Source: Phalacrocorax aristotelis (Eukaryota; Chordata; Aves; Suliformes; Phalacrocoracidae). Taken from it: 64,000 bases of DNA. Shown here piece after piece: positions 26,210 to 37,069 of the stretch; position 1 is the stretch's first letter; each line of letters begins with the position of its first letter. A model generated the notes under the pieces. The model was given only the letters and a program-made list of their open reading frames with translations. It was not told where the DNA came from and searched no databases. Both the position numbers and the translations under genes were made by a program. The stretch covers positions 127,658,125 through 127,722,124 of the forward strand of contig NC_134276.1 of the NCBI RefSeq assembly GCF_949628215.1, given 5' to 3'.

Positions 26210-26239
26210 ATGCTGTGCTGTATGAGAAGAACAAAACAG
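26210..26239 (+). CDS. GAP43: GAP43 (neuromodulin) coding exon 1: N-terminal membrane anchor
   Basis: Thirty bases encode Met-Leu-Cys-Cys-Met-Arg-Arg-Thr-Lys-Gln, the invariant N-terminus of vertebrate neuromodulin. Cys3 and Cys4 are the known palmitoylation sites that, with the basic Arg-Arg, direct the protein to growth-cone membranes and to G-protein interaction. The start codon has A at -3. The exon ends in a complete codon (phase 0) at a GT donor (26240-26241, CAG|GTAGAG), matching the mammalian exon boundary after Gln10. Reading on into the intron gives an unrelated sequence, which supports the splice. The donor is weaker than consensus at positions +4 to +6. The exon joins 58778 across a 32.5-kb intron. 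Confidence 0.95.
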
Positions 26240-26241
26240 GT

Positions 26242-28135
26242 AGAGCTGAAGATTTTTATATTTCTTTCCGTTAAGACCTCTCCCAGGCTGTTGCGTGTCC
26301 GTGGGGTGCGTGTCTGCCTGAGTGCGTGAGGGGCTGGGGTAGGGGGGGAGGAAATTTCAGCTGCTTTCAGCAGACGTCTCTTTTGCAATTCTTTAGCATC
26401 TTGCGACTGAAGGCTCTTTTCACACCCTTCAACATGACTGTTTTGCCTTTCCGGAGATGGTGATGTGGGGAAGGGGGGTGGCCTACGTCCACATTTGGGG
26501 AGCTACCAGAATCCCCCCTCTATTCTTCTTCTTATTTTTTAACGGTGGGCAGATGTATTGCCTGGGATTTTCTGTCTGCAGTTCTGAGGGTGTGGATGGG
26601 GGGTGGGGGGTGTGTGGGGGGGGTGCGGCTGGCAGGAAACGTGATGGGATCTGGCTCTACCTTGGAGATAAAGGAAGCGATTCTTAATCTTATGCTAAAA
26701 AAGAAAGGATGCCCAGTGAGCCTTGATCCCTGGTCAGAATACTCTCTATTGCTCCTGGCTCCGATGAATGGGAGATGCTTTATGTGCGTGTGCTGTGAGG
26801 TGGCTCGGAGGACAGGTGCATTCATTTTTTTGTGTAACAACAATCTCAGCAAGAATTAACCTGAAGCTTTTTTTTTTTTTTAACCTCTCCTATAGCAAAA
26901 AATGCAATTAATTAATAACAAACTCATTAGCCAGGGGAAGGGGAGAGTCACCCTCTCTGCAATACCCTTCATAGTACAGCCAGTTAGACAACTGTGCACC
27001 AGCTGGTAAAGAGACGGAGGACCACGCCTCTGTGAGCTCCGAACTCGGGTGGGATAAGAGAAGCTCACGGTGTGAACCTGTTGGAAACCAGTTCATTCTC
27101 CTTACTGGTACCACCTGGCTTTTCCTGACAGGGAATCGCGATGATAAGAAGGTTTGGGTGGTGGCTAGTTTTCAGTGCCAGATCTTTTATGTACAAAATG
27201 ATAATGAAATTGAGAAAAACCCTACTTTGGTCATTCCCCCCTCACCCTTCCCCCTTTTATTTTGTGTGAAAGCACAAACCTGCTCCTGATTAAGAGAGCC
27301 TATTTTGGCTCAGCCTCTTGGTCTTCCTCGGGAGGATGCTGGATTTATGCAGTTGGAACTTTGAGGCAGGAGCTGGCCCCAGATACCTTTGTAAGGCGTT
27401 TGGTAGCGACAAAGAGCTTTGGTCCTCGTTCTGAGCGGAAAACTCAACTCATTCTTAGGTACAGCACCACACTGGTTACTTTCTTGATATATGTGTACAT
27501 TTGAATATCTCTCACAATATAGCACTGCAGTATTCTGGAGCAATAGCCTAACACACTGATGTGAGTAACTCCAGTTACTGTAGAACAGCACAGTGTTGAA
27601 AGAAAATCCAGGTTAAGGTGTGTTTCTGAATGGAGATGTATGTGTTACCAAACGAAGGAGCAATTTTGTAGAATAATGGGGAGGGGCAGGTGAACGGGAT
27701 AGAAAGAGACCCTGCGTCATCCTGTGTTTCTCCCCATGCAAGTTTTTCAAATGCTTTGCAATTAATGATACGTTCACTAAAATCTGGAGGGAGGTGGTGA
27801 TGGCTGGGGGGGAACACGTTGCAGCCAGCCAGCAGAGCATGTTCAGCTGGCAAATATGGGATGAAAAGAGCAGAGGAGGAGAAGGAAGGCAGACAGGGAG
27901 GCAGAGTGACAGAGCGGTCGGTGGAGGTGCACAGCAAATTTTAAAATAAATTAGGTAGCTCTGGGATTCTTTGGAGTCAGAAGAGAGCTGTTGGGGGAGG
28001 GGGATAATTTTGCCCATGCCATCACAGGTTGGGCATTAAAGCTCCTGAATAATATTCTGATGTATCTGTTCTTCACATCTTTAAGGGTTTGCTCCTGTCG
28101 TTTTGTATTGTGGCATACTTAGAAATGCATGGCAT
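26242..28135. other. 5' part of GAP43 intron 1, GC-rich then mixed, no gene
   Basis: The first few hundred bases after exon 1 stay G-rich and include an E-box CAGCTG (26358-26363). A second G-run cluster (26588-26623, runs of 3-8 G) and a T14 run (26868-26881) follow. Intron-start regulatory activity is plausible but not shown. ORFs of up to 134 codons here are on both strands and random-looking. Confidence 0.4.
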
Positions 28136-28345
28136 GCAGGTATCTTGATCGCACATAGCCCTCTTTTCCCACTCTGTGCATTAATCCACCGCATGGTACA
28201 CACCCCTTTGCGCGTGCATGTGCGGCACGCGTCTCCACTCTCCGGTCGCTCGCATCTGTACTACACATATATGCACAAGCACACATGCACTCGTTTGCAC
28301 ATGCTTTCTGATCCTTATGCAGCCATACAACCTGAATGTGCCTTC
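28136..28345. repeat. CA/CG-rich alternating purine-pyrimidine cluster
   Basis: Irregular runs such as GCGCGTGCATGTGCG, CACATATATGCACAAGCACACATGCAC and TTTGCACATGC make up much of this interval, mirroring the TG-rich clusters upstream of the promoter. It is a decayed CA repeat rather than a perfect microsatellite. Confidence 0.5.
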
Positions 28346-31300
28346 CGTGCATATTCGGTGGATGTTCCTGGGCTCAGAGCCCAACTGCTGCTCCTATACC
28401 TGAATACACACCACACCTGCCAAACTGGCAATATAACAGTTCGCTCAGCAGAGCTGAGGATACACCAGAGGAAGCTTTAATATGGAAAAAAAAAAAGACC
28501 TCTGTTTTCAGCTTGTACTCTTCCTCTGTCCCCACCCAGACCTCTCACTGAGAGGAAAAGATGGAGTGGGTTCTTCAGCACAGGCAGGAGTTCCCTTCCC
28601 AAAATAAAGACCGCTTTCCTCAAATTATTTTTCAGGGAAGCCCCTAGTGTCCCGCCTTTCTGGCAGTGAAAGAGCAAAATGTTGAAATTACAGGCTTGGG
28701 CTTGGAAGAAATCCCTTCACATTTGTGTCTAGGTGTGCCTGTGTGTGTCTGTCTTCCCACCCCTCAAAGGCAAATATGTTCATACACTCGTACTTTGCAG
28801 ATTATTCTTTCTTGTGGGTGCGACGCCAATGTGAAGAGTGAAGTATCTGACTGACTGTGCCCGCCCATGAGAGATGTAGATAGCTTGGTGTTGTTTCTGC
28901 CCACTGTTAATTGCAGCTCTGAATCTGTGCCCACAAAATATTCAGCTAAAAGATGGCATAACCGAAAGGCTGGGTGAAGCAATTTCTGAAAAATTGAACT
29001 TAACTGTTACTGCCAGCGAGACATGCGGTCAGTAATACGCAGAGCTGGATAGTGAGATAGGTGGCTAGGAATGCAAGTGCTGCATGCACCACATACTAGA
29101 ACAGATGGACGTTATGGGGGTATGTGCTCAGTATTGGATTGCATGAGTGATTAAACAATAACCCGCAAGCAGGTTTCCCACTTGTGGGTGAGATGAGTCT
29201 CATTCATCACCAGCCATATCCGACGGCTTCCCTCCCATTCTGTCCTCTCCTCCTCACCCCAGTGCTAGAGAGCCAGCGGCTGCAAAGGTTTAAACCTGCC
29301 ACACCCATCAAATCAAAGGAGGGAGGGGGGAAGAGGCAGTCTGCATTTCTTTCCCCTTCCACACGAGCAGCATGAATAAACAGGGCTGTACCTCTAAAGA
29401 TGCAGTTTAATGCAATTGGAGAAGGAGAAAGCATTAGGGAACTGTTCTAGCAATTACAACCAGTCGGTGAGGTGTCTTGTCATTCCAGGAACTGCAGATG
29501 TGTGCACGAAGGAGGAAATGGAGTAAAAGAGAGAGAAGATGTACGCAGAGTTAAGGCTTTCTTGCCTCAGGATATTAAAACGTCTTGGACCTCATTTAGA
29601 ATAACTTAATTATGCTGCACAATCCAGATGCTTCAAAACTTGCAAGGCATGGTCTTACCTTTAAACACCAACGTGGAGAGAGGAAAAGGGCTATTTTAAA
29701 GGAAAGGTGTCCATCCACGCCCCTCCTCCCTCCACTTGCCAGCATGGTGTAAATCACCACAGTCCATTGACTTCAGGGCAGAGGCACTTCATCTGCACCT
29801 GGAGAGAGTCTAGCCACTGCCTCTGCCTTTTTGAGAGACACTGAGCGGTCTTTGTGCTTCTGCCAGTAAACAATTGCTGCATGGAAGTTTAATTACTCCA
29901 GGTCCTTACGATTTCTCCTCCTGGGTTGATACCCCTGGGATTTCTCCTGAGAAGGGTGTCTCCAGAGAAACTCCCTTCCCATCACCCTGTCCTCCTCCGC
30001 TGCCTTTGCTGACTATTAGAGACATTGATTTCTCCTAGATCGCATAATGTAACTGTTCTTAATGGCATAGACAAACCCCCTCCTAGGGAACTAATTGCAG
30101 GCAGAGTTTCCAGGGGGAGAAGGACAGCAATAATGCTTAGTGGGAAAGAAACCAGTCTGTTGATCCAAATTGCCTATTGCCACTTGCTCCTGGATGAGAA
30201 TCCCAGCAAAAAAAGCAGTCAGGGAGTACCCACCAGTACATAGAGGCATCCCTGCGGAGAGCGCTGTGTTGAATCCTGTATCTGCCTGTGCCAGGCTGGG
30301 TACACATGTGCAGCCCGAGGAACTGACATGTATTGTCTGGGGGCTTGTCCTGGCCCAATGCTGACGGTGTCTGAAAGATCTCAAAGCTGCTTCTGCCTCA
30401 GGATGAGAAAATGGGCTGTAGCTCCAGACTCTGCCCATGCCATGCTGAGGGGGCATCCATTGCTTGGGGGTGAGGGATGAGAGGGACCCCTCCTCCAGTC
30501 ATGCGGCTTTGACTGACTAGGAAGAGAAAGTGCAAAGAGGTTTCACCTCAAGTCCACTCTTGTTTCAGGCTAGTTGTCATGGATTCTGTGATGCCATCCC
30601 AGGATCTAGTAGCTACCCTGCACAGACATTATATTTCCTTCGCCCCATTTCCCAGGGAGCAGGAATTCCCCAGTGCTGGCAGATGCTGAGTTTCAAGTCC
30701 TGCTTGTGCTAGTGGGAAGGTGAACTGGGCCCTTTGCCCATTGCAAGATGGCAGCAGGCTGATAGTCTTGCATGGCATAAATCAAGGATGTGTATACCTG
30801 CTTGGGTTCACCGGCCTCACGTTGTGAGGCATGTGCTTACCTCAGTGACTCTCATCTGCTCCATGTGTAGAGGACATGGGGTGTAAGTGAGCTCTGACTA
30901 GTCTATACTGAGCAGGTATGTATATGCTGAGGGATTAATGTGTTAACTGGTAAAACAGCAGGCATAGCCTGAAAAAGCCAAAGCCTCTGCTTTTGGCTGA
31001 AATAGTACGAAGCAAAAGCACCAAGTACATATAACCTGAGACCTCTTCATGCTCCCTGTAGGCTGGTGGTATGTTACTGACTACCATTTGCTCATCCCAT
31101 GTGTTGCTGGTCCGTGCATCCTTCCCTCTGCATGACTCTCCTGTTGTCCCCTCCTCCTGCACATAAATAACTTGCACCTCTTCTGGTGCTTTGGGCTTCC
31201 TCCCTACACAGGGAGGGCTTTATCTGGATTTGAGAGTGAACGATAGCTCTGATGACAGTTCCAGGCTAAAGACGCCTGAGGATGGGAAACCTTATAATGG

Positions 31301-32330
31301 CAGCTGTCTGTGTTGATGCCCTTTGGAAGTCACTATGCAATTCCCCTGTTTGCTGTGAGTCTGACAAGGCTCAGGGATAGATTTGGCAGCAGTCTGTACC
31401 TAGCTGCATCTGAGTTTTGAAGGCCCAGTGTCCAGCTCTACACAGGGGAATGCTAGTCTGGCAAGAGGAAGTCAGTCATCCAGAAAGGCCCAGTGGAAGG
31501 TGCACATGCCTTGCTGGTGGGAATACTGGAATACCTTGGTGTGGAAATACCAGAGCAGGTATCCAGGTGAAACACCTTTCAACATCTGAAGTCCAAAGTC
31601 CATGTGTAATCCATCCATATTAATTTCATCTATAATTCCAGGATCCTTCTGAGCACACCAGGAGGTGACATGTAACCTCAGAGCTCTGATGGCCTCATGT
31701 GGAGAAGGTGTTTATATTTCCTTAGGGCTCTCCCTATCACCTGCTGAGTGTGTGTGTAAAACTGCATGGCTTTTCATGGTTGCAAGCACCACAGGCCAGT
31801 AGTTAGTACATAGGAATTGGTTTCAGGAGAGCTGGTTTCTCTTGCTAGCAGTGCTATTAACCTGCTTTTTGACTTGATCTAAGCACAGTTTGTCTGCCTG
31901 TCATGGCTGTCTCTGCAAGACGCTTCTTTAATTTTGAAACTAAATAATGAGTGTGTTAAAAAAAAAAAAAAAAGGGTTCAGATGCCCTCAGGTGAGAGGT
32001 GCTTTAGAAAGGGAAAGCATTGCTTTATCCATCCTCAGTCACTCCTGCAGTGCTGGGATGTTTGTTAGCCACTTGAGTTCCTTTAACACAAACCATTGAT
32101 TTTCTTCCCAGACCCAGGCTTTATTACTATGGGCCAGAGCCCAAGAGTAGGGCTACAACTTAGTTTACTCCCTGCTATTCAGCAGTGTGCCCCTACCATC
32201 ATAACAATCCAGCCTGTAGCAACCTACAACATGTGTATGGAGTGAAGGAATAGTGTAATGAAAATAGTGATTTGTTTTTAATATAACAAAAGGGACTTGT
32301 GCTTTTGGAGTTACACTGATCCTGCTGTCT
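28346..32330. other. intron 1, nothing recognised apart from a poly(A) run
   Basis: About 4 kb of unique-looking intron. A run of 16 A at 31958-31973 could be the tail of an old retroposon, but no element is recognisable before it. ORFs are short and overlap on both strands. Confidence 0.4.
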
Positions 32331-32337
32331 CCGCCTG

Positions 32338-32976
32338 TTATTCATTTTGTCTGCTCTCTCCATCTGTTCTGCTCCTCGCCTTCCTCCTGCTCCCTTGACC
32401 ATGCAGTCCTCCTGCTGCTGCTTCTTCTCTCCTCCAGCTGGGTACCAGCACTCCATTAGGCTGTGCTTCTTGGGGGCTCTTGCTGGCAGCATCAGCCACT
32501 ACCACCAGGGTCTTATTCCCTTCACCTTTCCTGGCACTGGTGTCAGAAGGGAAGCTGGTAGGAGGGAAAACTGCATGGGTTCTTTGTGCTTCCAGTTGCT
32601 TTTGCAGCTTCCCCAGTTCTCCTCCACTTGGGCAGCTGTTGCAGCTACTGTGAATGAGCACCTATAGACAGAGAAAGCAAAGCGGTGCATCTCCACCTGT
32701 CACATTGCTGTTAACATAGGTAGAAGGTTGCCCACCCCCAGCAGGCATCTGGGGAGGGGTATGGCTGCCATAGGAGTAATGCATGTAGGACGAACTAGTA
32801 TCACCATTCCTGCTTTCTTTCTTCTTCTGAGCTTGTCCCTTAGCTACTAATGCCACTGTTGGGTGGCAAGCTGTGCTCCAGCTGTCTTGTTGGCCCAAGA
32901 GAGGATGTCCTGAGCCTGCCTTCCTCCCACCAGGGTTGGTTGGCTTTGATGCCTTGAAAGGGAAGCCAGGATGTAC
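32338..32976 (-). pseudogene. Unidentified coding-like relic, - strand (possible processed pseudogene)
   Basis: On the - strand one reading frame is open from about 32976 to 32338 (some 210 codons) with a single in-frame TAG at 32662-32664. The translated text has low-complexity but protein-like patches: KASKPTNPGGRKAG near the start, QAQKKKESRNGD, a Ser/Tyr/Pro-rich piece (SSSYMHYSYGSHTPPQMP), GKLQKQLEAQR and a Lys/Glu/Ala stretch. I do not recognise the family. No initiator Met, splice sites or poly(A) tail were found. It could be a broken processed pseudogene of a nuclear or RNA-binding protein, or chance in a purine-rich strand. The call is tentative. Confidence 0.25.
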
Positions 32977-32979
32977 TTA

Positions 32980-35650
32980 TATTCTTTTAAATTATAACTA
33001 ATAAATGTCAGTCCCATTCATTACTCATCTTACTTCTGAAGTTTCTTGAATTAATTCCAGCCATAATCACAGTATATCTCTATTTATAGAAAGCTAGGAC
33101 ATCTCACAATATTTAAACATTCTGTCTGTAGGAGACACCTTTCTGTAAAGGCTGGTGATCAGTAAAGCTAATAGGCTCTAAAAGAATCCTACTCACTTGG
33201 TTTGAATGCCCCTAAAATTTAGGGGTGCAGGGGAGTGTGTTTGGATCTGAACCTAGCTCTGAAGCTAGTTTTATTCCACTCTTCTCATAATTGCCTAAGA
33301 GTGAAACTGTGGTCTCAGGAAGTTCAGGTTTTTATGAATTGGGATGATTTTTAATAATTGGCGATGCCCAGAATAATTTACAGTTTTGATTACTCTTATA
33401 ATTATTAAGAATATTATCAATTGGCATCTAGTTCATCAGACTATTGAATGGAGTCTAACCCATTTGTTTTATTAATAGTATCCAATGTCCTTATAAATTT
33501 GCAATGTGAAGTACTCAAGGGTGGGCAGGTTGGGGCAGCATGGTGCCATACTTTGCTCTTTTGCGTAAGAATCCAATCATTTGTATTAGTTCAAACTGAA
33601 GCAGCAGGATGCAAACCACAATGGTTTTGAACTGACCATTGTTCTCCTTGTATCATTGCTTCTTCTGTCTGCCCACAGCTTTAGGAGTAAGAAATTCTGT
33701 GTTGGATTTATAAATAATGTAACAAAAATCATCTAGGTTTGGAAGGGTAGACGTAAAGAAACAAGTATCACTTGCCTATTTGCTGACAGTAAGATTTGCG
33801 GCCATTTGGTTTCATGTGAGATTGAAGTCCACTGCTGGAAATCACCTGCTGAGAAAATGTGAGGAGGGCATCACCTGCTTGACTGTGCTTGAGAAGCATG
33901 GTGCGGCTGGGAGGCAGTACTGGAATAACAGGGAGCTGGAACGATGGGGAACTGAGGCAAAGGGGCTTTTAGGTGCTGGACCAAAAGTTTATCCTCAGCA
34001 GGGACACTTCACTGTAGATTGGAGAGCTGCACTGAAATGTAGCTTGTGTTCTTCAGAACTGGGGGCACCTTTCTTAGGGTCAAGATTTTAATTCTTAGCT
34101 TTTTATGTTGGAGTAGTCAGGCTGGCACCTTGCAAAGACCTGGATTGCACAGCCTGAGTTGGATTCTGTCAGAATGGAGATTTTGCCTGATCAAAGATGA
34201 GAAACCTTCCTCCTGTTTGCATTTCCAGTGGAAGACACAGAGGAACTTCAAGCCCTACATAGACTTTTGAGGATGGACACCTGCAGTGGAAAACTGATGT
34301 TTAATGTTGACCATTAAAATTGCAGTCAGAAGCATGATAAGGATGCAACCAGTCCCACCTAAAGCACAGGATCTGGCAAATGGCCTTTCCCTTGTATCCT
34401 AAATTCCAGTCAGAATATCAGCTAGAAGAGGTTAAAACCTAAGGAAAGGACAAATGAAGCAAGGAAAAAAGGTCTTCCCCTGAAATAACTGAAGAACTGA
34501 AGCTAACTGAAACCTCCATGAAGAAAACAGAAGTTGGATAACTTCAAGAGGATAGTTAGCAAAGTTAATATGTGAATCAATACCTGAAGCTCCCTCTTAT
34601 ACGGTAAAACTAGATATGCAGCAAAAAGAACCCTCCATTATGATGCCAGTGTACAAGACTCTGTGGAAGACAAAAGAATTGACAAATTAGTGAAAAATGA
34701 GCCCTAATGGCTTATAGGAACTTTTAGCAAATCTCCCTTTAAAGTTCAGTTAATTCTTCCTTATGTTCTTTGTTTTCTTCCTTTGAGTCATATGATTCCA
34801 CAACTGAGGAAGAGATACCATAATACAATGCCTTATCTTGTAGAATTTCATTACTTTTTAATTAGGGTGTGGCTGACAAGAGTAGTCTGAAATGTATCAC
34901 AGTATTTTACCATTGTTCTAAACTGAGAAATAAGGGATTGTTGTAAGTTGAACTACCTTCTTAGAGGTGTCTGTCATAGGCTGTAGAACTTCAAAGCTTG
35001 CTTCCTTTCTAACTGTAGAGGTGTCTAAAGCCCTAAGATAATTACACTTACACCTGTAAAATCCCCATAACTTTTGAAGGCTGCTTACTGGCACGCCTAG
35101 ATGATCCTTAGTTTTACAAGCAATAATCAGCTCGATACCTATTTAACAGCTAAGCTACCGAGGGATCTACAAACCAAGTATTCTTCCAGTTGCTTTCCCT
35201 GCACAGCCGAAATGGGCAAGCTTGTCAGAGCACATAGGTCAAATGTCCACAGAGAATGCATCCAAGAGGAGGGCAATGTACTACCTCCCTTTTATCCAGA
35301 AACACTTTGATTAAGTATTTACCCAGAGGTGTGGTGAACATACCATATCTGCCTGAGTACGTCTGTAGCCCCACTTCCCAGGCTATAGAATATACTGGGA
35401 CCAGTGTTTCCTGGAGAAGCTGATCTATTTTGCACAGACAAATAAAATATTAATTGGGCCAGAGCAAGAGAGTGAAAGAATATAATCCTGACTGTCTACC
35501 TTAGTGTTTATGATACTTGTGGATGGGAGAGAAGAGCTCTGGTTAAAGCTTTACATCATACATTGTCAATAAGGCCAAAGCATTTTATGCCCATTTTGCA
35601 TATCTCCAGTAACATGGCCAACTGCAAGTTGATGGCTAAAACAATTAATA
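32980..35650. other. intron 1, AT-rich, nothing certain
   Basis: An AT-rich stretch around 32990-33430 has several TAATTA-like words and could be a conserved non-coding element, but conservation cannot be judged here. From about 34400 the sequence may already be very diverged CR1, leading into the clearer element that follows. Confidence 0.35.
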
Positions 35651-35654
35651 GGAG

Positions 35655-37060
35655 CCACAGAGGAGGAAGATCAGGATCTAGGAAAAGGGCAGAACAAGTC
35701 AGGATGTACTGATGTAAGATGGTTGTTTCAAATCTTCCTAGCTTAAGTACAAAGCTGATGGAAGCAATCTCTGAACCATGAGCTTTGAATGCTTTGAAGA
35801 CTCATGAGGGCTGGATGAGGTGTGACAAGGCTGAAAAAGAATGAGGCGAAGATAAGAAATTACAGACTACTCAGTTTAACTTCATTCCTGGGGAAAAAAA
35901 AAAACAACGGTAGAAATAATCAAATAAAGGAGATTATTAGGAGACAGCACAGATCTGTCAAGAATAGATCATGTCAAACTAATTTAGCTTTCTTCTATAA
36001 CAAGCCTTGTGGATACAGGGGAAGTAGTTGTCATACCTTGTCATTTGTAAGGATTTTGACATTATCTCACAGGCTTTTAACGTAAGTGAAGCAAAGAAGC
36101 ATGATCCAAAGGAAAACATTACAGCAGAGATGCAGAACTGCTGTAGATAATCCTACTCAATGAGCATTTTTCACTGATTTCCTGTCGAAACAGAAGACTC
36201 CATTGAGCGGGTTGCCACAAGTTAGAGCCATGGCCTGTTAGTGCTTCATGTTTTCATTAAATACATTGTACTTTACATTTTAATTTCAACCTGGATGACT
36301 GTCTGGAGGAAGTGTATTTTAAAATCTGCAGATGGCATGAACCACGTATAGGCTGGTGGAAATTAGTGAAATTCAAGACAAGCTTGTCAAACCAAGGACC
36401 TGGTTTGAACAGCAGCAGAGCAAATGTGAAGTGCCCTCCATGGGAGTGATTAATAAATTGCAGCCAGCTGTCCATGGGATCCAACAGGCCAGATAGCTAT
36501 CCTTCAGCAGGGGAGACAGGGTATCTAGAGAAACACAAGTTCAGCGTTAGTCTAGAACATCATTCTGTTGTCAAAAAGGAAAACATCCTCTTACCAGGTT
36601 GTGCAAATGTGAGTATAGGCCGTAAGACACATCTAATAAGCCTTCAGCTCTGATGAGCACATGTAAATCTCAGCTGAAATGTCATGCCTTAGTCTTGTGC
36701 TGCAATCTAAGAAAGTGTGGTCCAGTGAGACAGAGTGCAGACTGGGATAGTGAGAATTGCTAGAGGTCAAGGGAAATATAATTTGTGAGGAAAGACTGAA
36801 ATAATTGGGGTTGGTTAACCTAAAAGGCTGAGAAGGGTCAGGATGCTAGTCTAGCGAGTGCAAGAAAATGGGAATAATCTGTTCTTCCTCTTCAGGGTGG
36901 ATAAAACAAGGAGTAATGGTGTTTAATGGGCTGTCAGAGTGATTCAGACTAAACTTTTGGAAGAGTCCAAAAGGACTGTGATGCACTGGAATAGATTGTG
37001 TGAGAAAACTATGGCATCTCCGGTTACTGAAGGGCTGTAGGAGGTACTTCTGGACCAGAG
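35655..37060 (+). mobile_element. Degraded CR1/L3-type LINE, + strand, with reverse-transcriptase relic
   Basis: Several landmarks of an old sauropsid CR1 appear in order on the + strand. A stretch near 35763-35820 matches the Glu-Ala-Ile-Ser-Glu-Pro region before the reverse transcriptase core. The frame at 35822-36085 then contains NYRLLSLTS (typical NYRPVSLTS) and RQHRSVKNRSCQTNLAFF (typical QHGFVKNKSCLTNL), both reverse-transcriptase signatures. Near 36300-36350 there is a CTGCAGATGGCATGAA text comparable to GCAGATGATAC. The 3' part at 36788-36838 (GAGGAAAGACTGAAATAATT) and the GCACTGGAATAGATT text near 36980 match the CR1 3' region. Stops and frameshifts throughout show it is long dead. 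Boundaries are approximate. Confidence 0.7.
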
Positions 37061-37069
37061 GATGGTCTC

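Noticed and set aside
26003..26329. 108-codon ORF with Val-Arg and Glu-Gly repeats
   Set aside because: It is the GT/GA repeat leader plus GAP43 exon 1 plus intron read-through. Only the exon 1 part is accepted as coding.
25822..26388. 188-codon ORF on the - strand with Ser/Pro and His/Thr-Arg repeats
   Set aside because: It is antisense to the promoter and exon 1 of GAP43, and the repeats are the complement of the GA and GT tracts.
31958..31973. Poly(A) run as the tail of a retroposed gene
   Set aside because: No gene-like or transposon-like text precedes it and no target duplication was found.
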